Shown here piece after piece: positions 39,601 to 52,700 of a stretch of DNA of 64,000 bases (the stretch's first letter is position 1; each line of letters starts with the position of its first letter). The stretch spans positions 12,251,349 to 12,315,348 of the forward strand of contig LR990058.1 in NCBI GenBank assembly GCA_905147135.1. The letters run 5' to 3'. The stretch is from Blastobasis lacticolella (taxonomy: Eukaryota > Arthropoda > Insecta > Lepidoptera > Blastobasidae). The position numbers and the translations under genes are program-made. The notes under the pieces are model-generated. The model was not told the DNA's origin. It did no database searches and worked only from the letters and a program-made list of their open reading frames with translations.

Positions 39601-42600
39601 AAGAAGGTGTTCACAACGGCCAGATCGGCAGCCATACACGTCCGGAGAATTTCTTCCCCTTCAGCGTTACGGCTCCCAAAACCAAAACCGCCATGAACAC
39701 GGCCGAACTCCTCACACTTCTCAACCACATGACCGTTCAGATCGCCACCCACAACAATACCCTGCGACAACGGGACGTTACGTAGTACTTCCCCGATTTG
39801 CTCCCAAAACAACGCCTTTTCCGCGTCGCTGCAACCGACTTGTGGAGCGTAGGCGCTTACAAAATTGGTCACGACCCCTTCGATAAGCACTCCCACAACC
39901 ATAATGCGGTCGCTTACACTTACAGAGGTAGGGCGATTCCTCTGCGCGTCGTATTGCGGCGACGCTCTATCTATGTCGTGTTTACGTGCTTGCCTTTCTA
40001 TATTTTTTTTTGGTGTTTAGCTTTTTATGTGCGGCGACTACCATCCGACTCACACAACCTGTTAAGGAAAAACCGGTTCGCCAGAGCCTCGTCCGTCCGT
40101 CAGCAGGGGGACCGCGGGCAGGTGAGGTTGGCTTGGGCCCATGAGATGGTGTTTGGGCTCCATACCCCCCCATCCGCTAATTTGTAATTGATTAAATTGT
40201 AATTGTAGTTTTAGTTGTAGCAGCAATACCAAAAACGTGTGAGTAAATTAGCTTAAAGCCCTGTTGTATCTGCATGAGTGTACCTATGTCATGTACAACA
40301 AACGAGATTGTCATACCCTAACATATCTATATAGTACCACTCATTCTGTAATTCGTTCAGTTCTGTGGGTACACTGTAACGATATAAGCAATGACAATTG
40401 TTTGCATACATTCCGAAGCATGGCCCATTAAGTACTAAGCACAGACACCATTTTTCTTTGATTTCTGTGGTATTATGTAGCTGTAAATACGTAGGTACCT
40501 GATACATGAATAATACTTAAGTACTAACCCATGATTCATTATGAAAGATTCGCTTTGGTTGTTGACCCAAAGCGTCTTGGTTATGATCAATCAAGTCAGC
40601 GTCTGTTAACATGAAAGATCTACTATGTCTGGAGATGGTTTCAAGGTCTGCAGTTATCATGAGTGGTACCGCTAGGAATGACCACATTAACATTTGAATT
40701 TTGCCCTTAAAAATGTCTATGTAATAGCCGCCAAAGAGCTGAAATGCAAGAGTAACAATTTGTTAGAATATCCGAAAACTCTACACTTGAATAGGTAGAC
40801 ACAGTCCACACCACGGTTGTTTCTCTTCCCATAATTTAATTATCATATTATTGCATATTTTTCACAGATAAAAAGAAAACTGCAACTATTTGGCTGTTTG
40901 ACTTTAAATTCTGTGTTCTAAAACGACATATTTTTACTTAAATAGGTTTATGGGACGTCAAAAAACATAATGAATATAAATGAAGACCGAAAGAGAGATG
41001 GCCCGCAGGCCGTAGTTTGTCCATCCCTGATCAAGTGCCTCGAGCTATCATTCCGAAACACTCCTTTTGCCTCTTACGCGCGAGAGCCAACGGCTTACGA
41101 CAAGAGGATGCCGAAGACCGGGCAAAGTGGAGAAGGAAGGAAGTGAAGTGGAGTAGGAAAGCGGACCCTGGCAGAGGCCGGGATAAGCGCTAGGACGATG
41201 ATGATGACTCCTTTTGCCTCTTGCAAATTCATACATTTACCGATTGAGGGTGGAGAGGTACATGGCTAATATTTTACCGGGCCTGCATCGTTGAAATGTC
41301 CGGGACCCGCAACATGCCTTAAGCGCAAGCGGTCCTGGTTGTCGCCGTAAAAGTCCCATATTTCCATTAGGCCATTCGAGTCCATACTCTTATTTCCATC
41401 GTTATCATAACTCCGCCAAATGTTGCAGGTTTCAGCTACAAGGGTGTAGTTTACCTATAATTGAAGTAGTTGGATTAATATGTTTGTCGTATTCATTTTG
41501 TAACTAACTGTAAATTGAGGATAAAAATTACTGCGAAATAATGCCCGCGTCATATGTATGAGCATCGGTGACCGAGCGGTTGAGTATCCGACTCCTAAGC
41601 GAGAGGTACCGGGTTCGAATCCCGCTGCGGCCATGTACCAATGACTCTTTTCTGAGTTATGTACATTAGTTGAATTCTAACCGATGCTCTTACGGTGAGG
41701 AAAATCATCGTGTAAATTCAGGAAACTGAATTTGTAACCATGATACAATCTGGTCAGGTTCCCCTGGTAGCAGGGTCACGGAGGTCAGATGGTAGTCGCT
41801 CCACTGTAATTATCTGATCGCCAAATCCTGGATCACGGTCAATGCCCTCATACTCGACAGCGCAACCGGGACATTGACGCCAACATTAATATTTTTTTTT
41901 TTTAATGCCCGCGTCATTTGACCGCCATCTCGTCTGTCAGCGAGGCGTCAACACGGAATATGACACTCCAGAAATAAGGTGAAGGTGTCCAGATTATTGT
42001 GCAACCAACACAGCGGCAATAAATAAATGACAAAAAAAATGACAACAAAAATATCCATTCGCATTAGAAATTCCAACAATAGTTATTCGTGCAACTTCCG
42101 TTGAAGGGAATTAGGAAATTTGTCCTTACCCCCTCTCCGCTGGTGAGCGAAGGCCAGCCGCAGGAGTATAGCATCGGTCGCCCGGTTTTATTCAAATACG
42201 AACCAAAACGCGGAAAAGCTAAAAAGTTATAAGTACATTATTAGGCATAGGAAACTCGCGGTTCTTAGGTAGGTTTCAATTTCAAAATGATTTTTCAAGC
42301 AATGTTTTTGAGAAATTATCTAAGGTTTTCCTTCATTATTTAGAATTTTAGTGGCTACTGAAGCATTAATCTATGCTACATGATTGTAATCTCAGTCTTC
42401 TCCGTATCCTAGTCACACGTGGCCCTTTGATAATTTTAGAATTCAAAATTTGAATATTTTTTGTATTTTTTTATGAATGTCAACTTCGGAAAATCGATTT
42501 TTTTTTATTACAGAAAATATTAATCACACACGAATTTTCATTTCGTCTACATTATGACAAAATGCGTAGCAATTTCATTATTTTAACCACATCAGTGGAA

Positions 42601-45600
42601 TAAGATGTAGTTGGACGTGAAATTACTTTTGGTATTTTACATTATAGGAAAGCCCGATTTGGTAAGTTATTCCTTATAGTTTTTGGGGATAGATTGAGGT
42701 TTGCCTGGAACTGCCTGGAGGTGGCCTAGAACGGGTAGGTTTCGCGCGAAGTGATTTGATTTGATTGACAAAAAATATCTAGAAATGTGGTCAATATCTT
42801 AGCTTGATTTAGTTTATAAGATTTATTGTTTATTAAACTTGAAAATAAAACACTATTTTAAAGCATTTTCTATCAAATATTTTATAAATAGAAGAAATAA
42901 GAAACCTCTAAAAAAACCCGTTTTGCCCGCATATGAGCCTAAAACGGGTATCTGATTAGGGTAGGCGTCATAATTTTTAGGATAGGTAAATCAAACTTAA
43001 AATCTAACAACTAGGAAAAAATACTTTACCTACCGACTATAGTTTATCATTTCGACTGTAAGCATTTAACATTTTGTTTACCTACTGTTAAATTGCAAGC
43101 TTAAAAACCTCAACCACCTAACGAAATCAACCTTTCTATTGATGTAATATTAATAGCTACAGGAATTGTGGTACCTATACTCCTTTGGGGTATTTTTACA
43201 ATATAGATTGAAATAACAAATTCTTCATGTGATCCATTTTGTATTAAATTTTTCATACAAAACCATACCCGTGTTTGCCTAATAGCACATATTTTTGTAA
43301 AGTAATTAAAGACTTCAAAATGAAAGGTAATCCGATATAACTCTTAATTAACTATTTGCTAATTATAAAGGTTTTCGAATAATCAAGGAACATATATCTT
43401 AATATTTTTGAAGAAAAGTACTACAAAACTTTCGTTAAACATACGTTCGCCATTAAGCGGCTCCGGTGCCCGAGCAAAACGGATCGAAACTCGTCATCAT
43501 TCGGCTACTCTCGGAACATGCACTCGTCGGCACTACTTATTGACATGGCAGCGTACGAGCGCTCTTCCGCTTTAGGCGGGCCACCCGTTTTAGGCCACCT
43601 TCCCCTTTGATCTGTTTTTCTGACTTGTCTTATTTGGTGAACAAACAATGCCCAAAATCACGACTTGCCGTATCAATCACGCTACGTATATTGTGTATAC
43701 GTAGAAAGTGTCTTGAATTATACAAGAAATACATAGAATGTGAATTTCAACTAATACTGCTGCACATTATCCATTTAAATACATAATTTCCTGAACCAAA
43801 TAAGACAAGTCAGTTTGGGTATATTATACATAATAATTTAAAAATCAAGAATAAAAGTCTAAAATGACGAATTTATATTTATTTATGATTGTAAACTTGT
43901 GTTGATAAACTAATACATAAATTTGTAAATAGGGAAAAAAGGATGATGCGTATGGCAATCACGCATATATATAAAATTGCGGTCATTTTCATACTACATT
44001 CAAGAGCCAGGGATTTTGTTTTTGTTTGAATTCTGCGATTTTTTCACTCAAATCACTAGTTTATTAAAAACTATTTAAGATAAAGTTTTTGGTTTTATTT
44101 TCCTAAGTTACGTTTCACTACCTAAAAACCCGATAACTTGCGTGCGGATAACCCCAACTAAGCCTAAACGAGTAAAAAACCTAATTTATTCGTGAGTTAG
44201 CCAGTCAACACTACTGATTTGTCGGCCGCGTTATGATCATCGGTGTTCTTATGTTGAAGTTGTTTTAGATTTTTTTTTCATTTCTATTAGAAATATTTTA
44301 GAAAGGAACAATGGACCGGTTAGTTGTCTAATCGAAAAACCAACTTTAGGATTTCATATCTGCCTGGTCTTTCTTCTGTACTATGAGATAAATAGATTAG
44401 TGTATGTATAGTATCAACAGAAGGTTGACACTGGTTGTAATTAAACTATAAACCTAATAGAATAAACAAATAATTGGTTTTAGTTAAAAGGCTTGGCTAA
44501 CTGAATCGAGTAAACAATAATTCCAAGAGTCTCAAAGACTCCTAGATACCTAGATACATACCAATTTCACATTCTTCTTCCATATAACAAATGTCTGCAT
44601 CTACATAGTCCACGCCCCACTCGGCGAAGGTTTTGGCGTCGAGTTCTCCGAACTGCCCGACACCGGGGTATCCTAGACAAGTTTTCGCGCCCAGGCTTTG
44701 GTAGAGGCCGAATTTCAGACCCAAGCTGTGCACCTGTAAAAGGTGCGTAGGTATTTATTTAGCTAGAAAACATCGTGATGACACGAACTTGGAGCATTAA
44801 ATTCTTTCATTAACCATACAGTCTCTAAGGCTACACCCAATCATGCTCGCGTACATCGGGCACCGACATCTCGTGAACACGGTCTTCGAGCAGTGCTTAA
44901 TATCGACAGGTATAGTTGTCCAGTTTTGATTTTGAGTTGAATTGAACGCCAAGAATAGTGCGCGGCGATTGAAGGCGAAGGCTATTGGCCGTGTGGTGTC
45001 CGGCAGAGTAGAATAGCACCAACCCATTACACTCGTGGGTGTCATACATTGCGACTAATGTTTTCGAGGAAAAACATCTAGAGTCTCTTTAGACTGGAAA
45101 TGGGCAGCAGCGCTTTCCATTGTTATATTGTAAACACTGCTATCTCCAACCCGCATGCCGAGCGTGGAGAGTATGTCAATAATTTCCCCTTTCGTGGGAG
45201 AGGTCCTAAGTTCTGCAGTGGATTGATATACATGCACCATGTAATGTTTTTATTACTTATTGGTGGTATATGTGAAGCAACTCTTTCTTTACAGATTATT
45301 CAAGTCAGGGGAAGAACTCGCTAGCAAGCACCACGTCCATTCCTTAAGAATTAGAAGCGTTAAAGCCAAGTATATATCCACGATCAGGATGGAAAAGACT
45401 GAAGGGCATATGTCCAAAGTTGGACGGCGAAATGTTGATGAAGAAGATGAAGAAGAACAAATATTTACGTAATCAGCCAGCGCTTTGATTCCGCTGGGAA
45501 ACCGTTTGGGGTCTGCTTGGAGACGGCCGTCGGCGGCCCGGGTCCTCGCCGGCCAGCCGTCGTGGAGGACTACGTACTCGTAGCCATATCGCAGGTACTC

Positions 45601-46125
45601 GCCTGCCAGCGCGTCCGCCATCCTCTTGATAAAGTTCTCACTGTCGCAGACATAACGAAATGAGAGAGATGAGAAAATTGACGAACCCTAAATGAAAGCA
45701 CATTTTTTGTCTAAATCTGAATGCGGTACAATCAGTATCAGATTTCGGGGATTGGGAAATTCCATTCGTCGTATGGTCGAGGTAAAAATGATAACCTGGA
45801 AATTAAGTCTAAGATCAAGTCAATTCCTATAAATGTAGTTCCAGTAAAATCTAATATCGGTAACCGAAACTATCGAATAATCCAAAATAATTTCATATCC
45901 GTAACCGGTATAATTATTGCTATATTTATATCCAGATCCGAAATTGCTTATTTATAACATATTTACTTAATATACTTACGTTAAACAGTCTATCGGAGAC
46001 TCTTCGCAATCGGTTTCCTTAAATAACTTCGATGTCCAACCCATGGGTGGAGTCAGCGCCAGCCCGTTGTTCAGCGCGCACGCCGTCGCTAGCACCGCCA
46101 GCGCCGCCACGCACCGCAATAGCAT
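33630..46125 (-). CDS. GH27 family gene B2: divergent NAGA-like protein, second copy
   Basis: Unit II counterpart of B1. Coding exons: 45980-46125, 45469-45640, 44562-44733, 42130-42218, 41278-41454, 40529-40738, 40325-40480 (end by alignment), 35244-35322, 33630-33820. It shares the lost binding residues (HDGW, DADIC, NDAG), the PPPY/acidic tail and the missing exon 7 donor; read-through would stop at 40289. Exon 6 differs from B1 at several residues: B1 reads LTVADFIDDNQD and B2 reads LTDADLIDHNQD. Exons 8 and 9 lie in the block almost identical to unit I. All exons are open in both copies, which argues against a simple dead pseudogene. The poly(A) signal is at 33502-33507. Confidence 0.85.
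33827..34834 (-). mobile_element. 5'-truncated non-LTR retrotransposon in intron 8 of B2
   Basis: Unit II copy of the element at 3888-4895, almost identical to it, with the (TTTA)n tail again abutting the exon 9 acceptor. Confidence 0.75.
35362..35636 (+). repeat. tRNA-derived SINE in intron 7 of B2
   Basis: Unit II copy of the SINE at 5423-5697, with the same box A and box B. Confidence 0.85.
38240..40169 (-). mobile_element. RTE-type element in intron 7 of B2
   Basis: Same insertion as 8301-10193, with the target duplication at 38224-38239 and 40170-40185. It keeps the 37 bases lost near 9913 in unit I, so the endonuclease frame reads GVVTNFVSAYAPQVG. It carries its own lesion near 38560-38575, where a short replacement breaks the RT frame. 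The two copies have decayed independently. Confidence 0.9.
41560..41878 (+). repeat. tRNA-derived SINE in intron 4 of B2
   Basis: Unit II copy of the SINE at 11724-12042. Confidence 0.85.
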
Positions 46126-46195
46126 TTTGGATGAGATCTACGGAATGAGATACATCAGCGTCCATTTAAAGGCGGTCCAAAATCAATCCATAAGC

Positions 46196-46324
46196 ACCGG
46201 CACCGCCGATCTGCAATCGCATGATCCCACCTCTCTGGAATGACGTCACAACATGCGATTCGGATATTCTGTGACGTCATTCCAGAGGGTGGTATCATGC
46301 GATTGGAGATCGGCAGTACCGTTC
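46196..46324. repeat. CRE-bearing hairpin in the B2 promoter
   Basis: Unit II copy of the B promoter hairpin, with TGACGTCA at 46241-46248 and 46272-46279. Both CRE palindromes and both arms are conserved relative to unit I. Confidence 0.8.
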
Positions 46325-48096
46325 CGGGTCAAGGTCAACAAGTCTCGGCAAACGTTTTGTCAAAAGTTTTTCTGTGTCAAGTCTAAGGAGTCTACCTGGG
46401 TGAGTACAGGTCCACCCCGCCTTATCTATAATACTAATCAGGGAGAGCGCACCTGCGGTTCTGTATTTTTGTTGCCTGTAACGTGAATACATGAATCGTA
46501 GGCGTTATGGGTGTAGCGACATCTATCGCTCCACTAGGGAAACTCAACGATACTCACATTACGAGTACACGAACACAAGGTTGGCAAGCATCTGCACATA
46601 GATGGCGATCACTATCAATAACAATCCTACATCGCGCTAGAGAAATGTGCCAACTTCCACGGCATATATACAACTTCCGACGATCAACTGTCGGACCCTT
46701 GTCGGACCCTCGTCACAACACCCGGCCAGGTGGGTAATTACCCTTTTCTACCTTCTCACCATCTTCGCTTACCAACATCGGCGGCTACCATTATCCTGCA
46801 CCGCCAAATGGGCAAATGTTACCACTTATAATAGGTGGGCTGTCTGCTCGTTTGTCAATGCGTAGAATAAAAAAGGTACAACAGCCCTACCTACCCTACA
46901 AGGTACATACCTACAACTCTGCGAATAACAAGGTTTGCAATTTCTGCAATAAGTATTCTGTCAGGTCGGTCAGGTCCTTTACAATTGCTAAACAGCAAGG
47001 GCCCTTGATTTTTATGAGAAGCCATATTTTTTTCTTCGAATTCAGTAAACTAAAGGAATAACATCTTTAACAGATAGATGGGTAAGTAAATAGGTAAAAA
47101 AGCTTGACTACTTACTTGTTTCATAATGTATCGTAAAAATACTAATGAACCGCAACTATTCCAGTATCTTACCTATATTTATGCAGCAAACAATTTAAAA
47201 TTGTATGGAAGGCGATTAAAATTACATTCCTAGGTCAAGTCATAAATTGGTCGGCAAAAGAATTCCTTTCTGCAGCATTGCTACTAGAATTCTCAATTTC
47301 GAGAATCCTAGGTATTCAACAATAATGCAGCTATGCAGATTTACCTACTGTTTTGACTGCATGTTTTACGGCAAATAACTTACCTAATAATAGTACCCAT
47401 CTAAAGACCCCGTTTATAATTAATTACCAACACACACAGAAAAAACAATCCTTCGAGCTGTTCGAAATGATCGATTTAAATCAATTTAGCTTGCGAATAT
47501 GTGTGTGTATTGCATGTATCTATGTTTACTTATAGGTATTCAAATTCCTTTTAGGTACTTAATAGTAAAAATAACAGAGTATCACTCTTATTCTGTGCCT
47601 CGGTAAGTATCTCTGGTGGCGTCGAAGACAGCACTTAAGTGGGTACGAGTACCTACAGAATATTCGCGGAAATATTCCTTTATCCGCGCGCTGTGCCTTT
47701 TTCTTTATTTTGACACAGATGGAAGAAAAGCGATATCAAGAGCGTCATAGCTCCAGCTAAACCTTAAAAATGTGAATAACTGTATCGCATTGTGAACATT
47801 TCAAATAAAAGTGAATGGTCAAGTCTTGTAACCTCTATGAAAAAGTTATCAGATCTCACGCAGAGCCAAACCTCTACAAAACCAAGTTAAAAGCCTAATT
47901 GCAAAATACTTAAGCTCGCTCCATAATTGTTTCTTTTATTTTCAGCTTTTAAAAGCCAAATGCCAAAAAATCCAAATCATAGTTGGGACCAACTATGTTA
48001 TTTTTAGTTAATTTTGAAACGATTTCTAAACAAGATGCCGTAAATTTTGTGGTCGCCGTTATCTCTCATGCATCATAAATCATCTAGGTATTACTG

Positions 48097-48406
48097 TCCC
48101 GGTTAATGGGCCTAGAATTCGCCTTGACCATGACCCAGGACTTGGCAGATCAGGTGAAACGACTGCCATCAGACCCCCATGCCCTTGATACTATCGGACC
48201 CTGACCAGATTTGGTCATGGTTACAAATTCAGGCTCAATGTGCACGTTTCATAACGATGTTTTCCTTCACCGTAAGAGCATTGGTTAGTACATATTCAAC
48301 TTATGCACATAAAAACACAGAAAAGAGACGGCGGCTGTGGGATTCGAGCCCCGTAACTTTCGCTTACGAGTCGGACCCTCTCACCACTAGGCCACGACGC
48401 TCCTCG
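48097..48406 (-). repeat. tRNA-derived SINE between B2 and A2
   Basis: Unit II copy of the SINE at 18268-18577; box B here reads GGCTCGAATCC. Confidence 0.85.
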
Positions 48407-48730
48407 TCATAATTTTTCGAAATTCGTACTTAAAATGTAAAGCGATATCTATCAAATCTTTTAGTTGAGCGATGAGAGTGTCGGTAGCAGGGTCAATCGC
48501 GCTGCCGTGTCGTGAGCCTGTGTGGTTATCAAAAGTTGGTAACGTAAATTAATGATAAGAACAATTCCTTTATGCTCTATTCGCCTTCAATAGCTGCGGC
48601 CTGAGTATATCGGCCCCGAGAGGTTCATTGCCCAGGGGCCCCGACGACTACGCGGAGACTGAGCGGGCGCTGCGCGATTGTCTACAAATAATAAAATTAG
48701 CTTGCTATTATTAGCATAGAACCCAAAATT

Positions 48731-49418
48731 GCATAAACATTTAGGTCAAATCGCACAGAACTCGCGTATCACGGTTCTTATTGTGAACCGATTACCAAAA
48801 ACGCCCCTAAACTATTGTTTCAGCTGTAGGGGAATTACAACATAGAACATGATATCAATTAGAAAAGCGATTGATGCTCAGCTCTACGTCAGGTCTATAT
48901 TTGAGCCCTGGCAGCTTGCTCGCATGAAAGACCGATAACATAAGAAGCGCAAGCAAAGTCCTGGAACTAGGTGCGTGACTGTTCGTACTTTGAGGCAATT
49001 CGAACCACCTACGCCTACCCTACACCTGATAATGAAGCCTTTTTACTAAAATCTCTTCTACCTTTATTTAGATTTTAGAACTAACTAATGGATAGTATCT
49101 TTGGGTGCGTGATGCAAAGAAGGCTTCCTGAGGTGGTTTCATTTTCACGAGGAATCAAGAAATTTCAGAGAAATCGAATGAAACCAGAAAAGTGTTAACT
49201 ACCACTGAGAATTTTGAAATAAAATAATTGAAACTTTGAAAATAAAATAAATAAAAAGATATTTTATATATTCGCCTTCACAAAAAGAGTAATAAAATAA
49301 GCTTTTTATCATACAATACGAGTAACTTAGACCTAATGTATTTTAGACCTTTCATTTTCTGTACTAATACTGTTAATATTAGGTCATTACCTATAAAAAA
49401 AATTATTTGTTTGGCAAA
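48731..49418. other. About 690 bp present only in unit II, between A2 and B2
   Basis: The flanks match unit I at about 18905-18920, where this stretch is missing. It is AT-rich with no convincing frame and no clear terminal repeats or target duplication. It could be an insertion in unit II or a deletion in unit I. Confidence 0.7.
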
Positions 49419-49784
49419 AATGAAGAAAACTGTGTGTATGAAACCAGCATTTCTTGGAAATAACAAATCCTATTTGAATGAAACTTTGTATGTATAATAA
49501 CAACATTTATGGTGATAATAACCCTCTTCATAAAATTACACCTGGGTAAAGAGGCAAAGTCAAGTGAAAATGGATATTTTCAAACCCTTGTATGTTACCA
49601 AAACTGTAGTTGTAGGATCACACACTAGACATCGAATAATGCGCAGCTTTAGGAAGGGTCAGTTAAATAAACGGCTAGTTAGGTTACATAAATTTCAATG
49701 TATTTCATTAATTCAGAACCCGTCATAAAATAATTTAAGATATAATAATCCGAATCCGGAGAAGACGAATCTGGATAATCTTGA

Positions 49785-52700
49785 TCAATCTTGATCCTCA
49801 AGAACGCCGTCCATAGATATCCACCTTCTACCTGCATACCTGGTGTCCACCTGCTTTCCTTCTACAGGCGTAAAAAGATACATCTTTGCTCCTGAAAAAA
49901 ATAGGGATTATATTTTGCAACAGTCTTCTGTATTTAAGAGTCTTAAGAATTTGTATATTTAAAGTCGTCAGAATTTTACTAAATCTTTTGAAACTCTTTA
50001 ATATCTAAACTAACAATGCTATCTCAACTAAACTCTCTTCTCTAAAAACTCTGAACCATAAATAAATAAATAATAAATAAATATGCTTGGTCAATGAGGA
50101 GTTTTCCAGTAGGTATTGTCAGTTGGTTTCAAAAAGCATCAATAGATCCTACAATTTTGGTAATCTTTTTTTAATCTGTATGATAGTAGCAGTGATTTCA
50201 TGCAGCCAACTAATACAAATTTAAAAATAAAATGTTTATTAATATAAAAGTAACTGTTAAAGGTTGAACGAAATGTAAAAATAAATATTTATAGAAATTG
50301 GCACTATGTTCCATTACTGACAAATACAATATAATCCAATACAACGTACCCAGTGTTTATATCTTGTATGCTAAGAACCTATTTCAAGCAATTATCAATT
50401 ACCAAAATTGTCGGGGCGCCATCTAGTGAGTGGTTAGGAATCTTTTAGATACCTATTGGAAAACTGCTCATTCACACAGCGCCATCCAGCCCCAAAGTTT
50501 GTATTATGGGTGCCAGAAAACTAATAAACTACTACATATTTTTAAAATTACTACTTTTTATACATACAATACCCAGACCCGTGGCAGAAATTAAAATTCA
50601 TCATTTCTATTTCTGCCGGGCCGGGAATCGAACCCTGGATCTCTGCGTGGCAGACCAGGCCAAAGTTAACCAACTGAACCACTCAGGTCATCCATAAACT
50701 CTCATCAAAATATAATCAATCAGTTTTCACGTGAAACTGCGTCGGCCATGGTATGTGCGTTGGATCGATCGTTGTTGCCTTCTATTGCCAAAATCGGTGC
50801 AATTACCGAATACCTAAATAATAAGTAAGAAGAGAGTGGTAAAGAAACACAATTCTCTAAGCTAGTCACCTAGGTCTCCGTCGTATTCAGCATAGAATTT
50901 TGAGTTGCTGCTTAGCAGTTTCTTTGGTTTATCTTTATCCATTATGTCCTGAAATTTAAATAGACACATAGATTAGGCAACACGATTGTTTAGGTTACGG
51001 TCTCCCATTTTCCGTATTTGGACTTAAAGTAGGTCCTTTGAACGTGATTGGCAACACTATTATATTTTATCTCTCTAAACCGTAGGAGCGTAGTTAGCTA
51101 GAGCAGGTTACTTATGAGCATCATTTGCTGCTGCTGGAAAGCTGAAAGCTTTCTATCATGGACTATCCTTGATCACCTACCACAACGTAAGCAAGCAACT
51201 CCATCAACTACATAGTCAGGTAGTACAATGGTCCAAATTCTTTGATATCTACTACAATTAGTAAATAGAGCGCGTCATTGCCTATGGTAAAATGTCGATA
51301 ATTAGAACAGGCGAAGTAGAAACCAGTAGTTTCATTTTCAACTGTACTTATAAGAATATACATCTCGCTATAGTGCAACAAACATACATGATCCGGTGAA
51401 TCCGACATTGGTCGCTGTTGTTGGGATTGACATGACATTTCTAATTGGCGACACTTTGTTCCACCTTTGGCCACTGGGTCAGTTAAATTTGGGGCAATGT
51501 AGTTAACTTAAGTTCAGTTAACTGAAGTCAACCGAGCTAAGTAGAGGGAATGTCAACCTACACAGCTTTTTTGTATGCCTACCATATGTCAAGTATCAAG
51601 ACGTATTAAACTATGCGCAAATCAAAATCGGTTCATCCGTTTAACGAGGTAACAAAAAAGCAAATATAAATAAGCCGAAACAAACAACCCCTTTTGCGCT
51701 TTACTGCACTCGGGGTACCTGTAAAGGGCTGTGTAGGTAGATGGTAACGTAGACTATGTTGGTGTGCCTCACGATGATTCCGCATGCTAAAATCCTTTTA
51801 ACCGGTTTTCGTTTTGATAATTATCTCACCTCCACTTCGTACACCCTACCAGGCAATAACACATTGGCCAGGGGCACCTCCATGCGTGGCAGGCGCTTAT
51901 CCCAAAATATTTGAACAGTAACAATGCGGTCTCCTGATAATTCACGCGTCCAAGTGTCCTGTAAAAGATGGTAAATAAAGTAGCATTATGAATAGCATAA
52001 ATGCTCTAGGTAAGCGAGAGGTAACCGGGTTTGAACCGAAGTACGGCCATATGCCAATGACTCGAATCTTTTCTGAGTTATGACCGATGTTCTTACGGTA
52101 AGGTGACTTCAGGCGGTTCAGGCAACTGAATGTGTAACCATGATCCATGATACAATCCCCTGTAACAGGGTCACGCAGGTCAGATGCCAATCCAAACGCT
52201 GGATCATGGTGAAGGCGACCCCGTGCGCGAGCGCACAACAGGGACATTAACGATTATTAATTTTATATTTGCATAATCAAAAAGCGTATATTGATTCTGT
52301 AAATATTTAAAAATAAGTATTCTTAGACAAAATCTGTTTACTCCAAGCCAAAACGAACATGCTGTAATAACGACTCTAAGACAAACAAAAAAACAATTAT
52401 GTTCAATAACGGTCCCTTTACGAACAAGTGTGTTGAAAAAAAACAGATAGAGATTTTAAGAGAGGTAGGGCATAGCGGGGTATCTCGTTCGAATTGGAGC
52501 CGCCCGACTAGGGAAGTACTTCCACCTTACAGAATATCGCAGCTAAATGATACTCTTTTAAAAAGTATTATGTTTCTGCCGGTGAGTAAGGTTTCCAGTG
52601 CTCCATGGGGTGGGGATTTGGGGAACCGTGGCTTTGGCAGTGGAGTGGCATTTGCCTTTTGCTGCCCGAGCAACGTGTTATAGAGGTAGGCATCACATTA

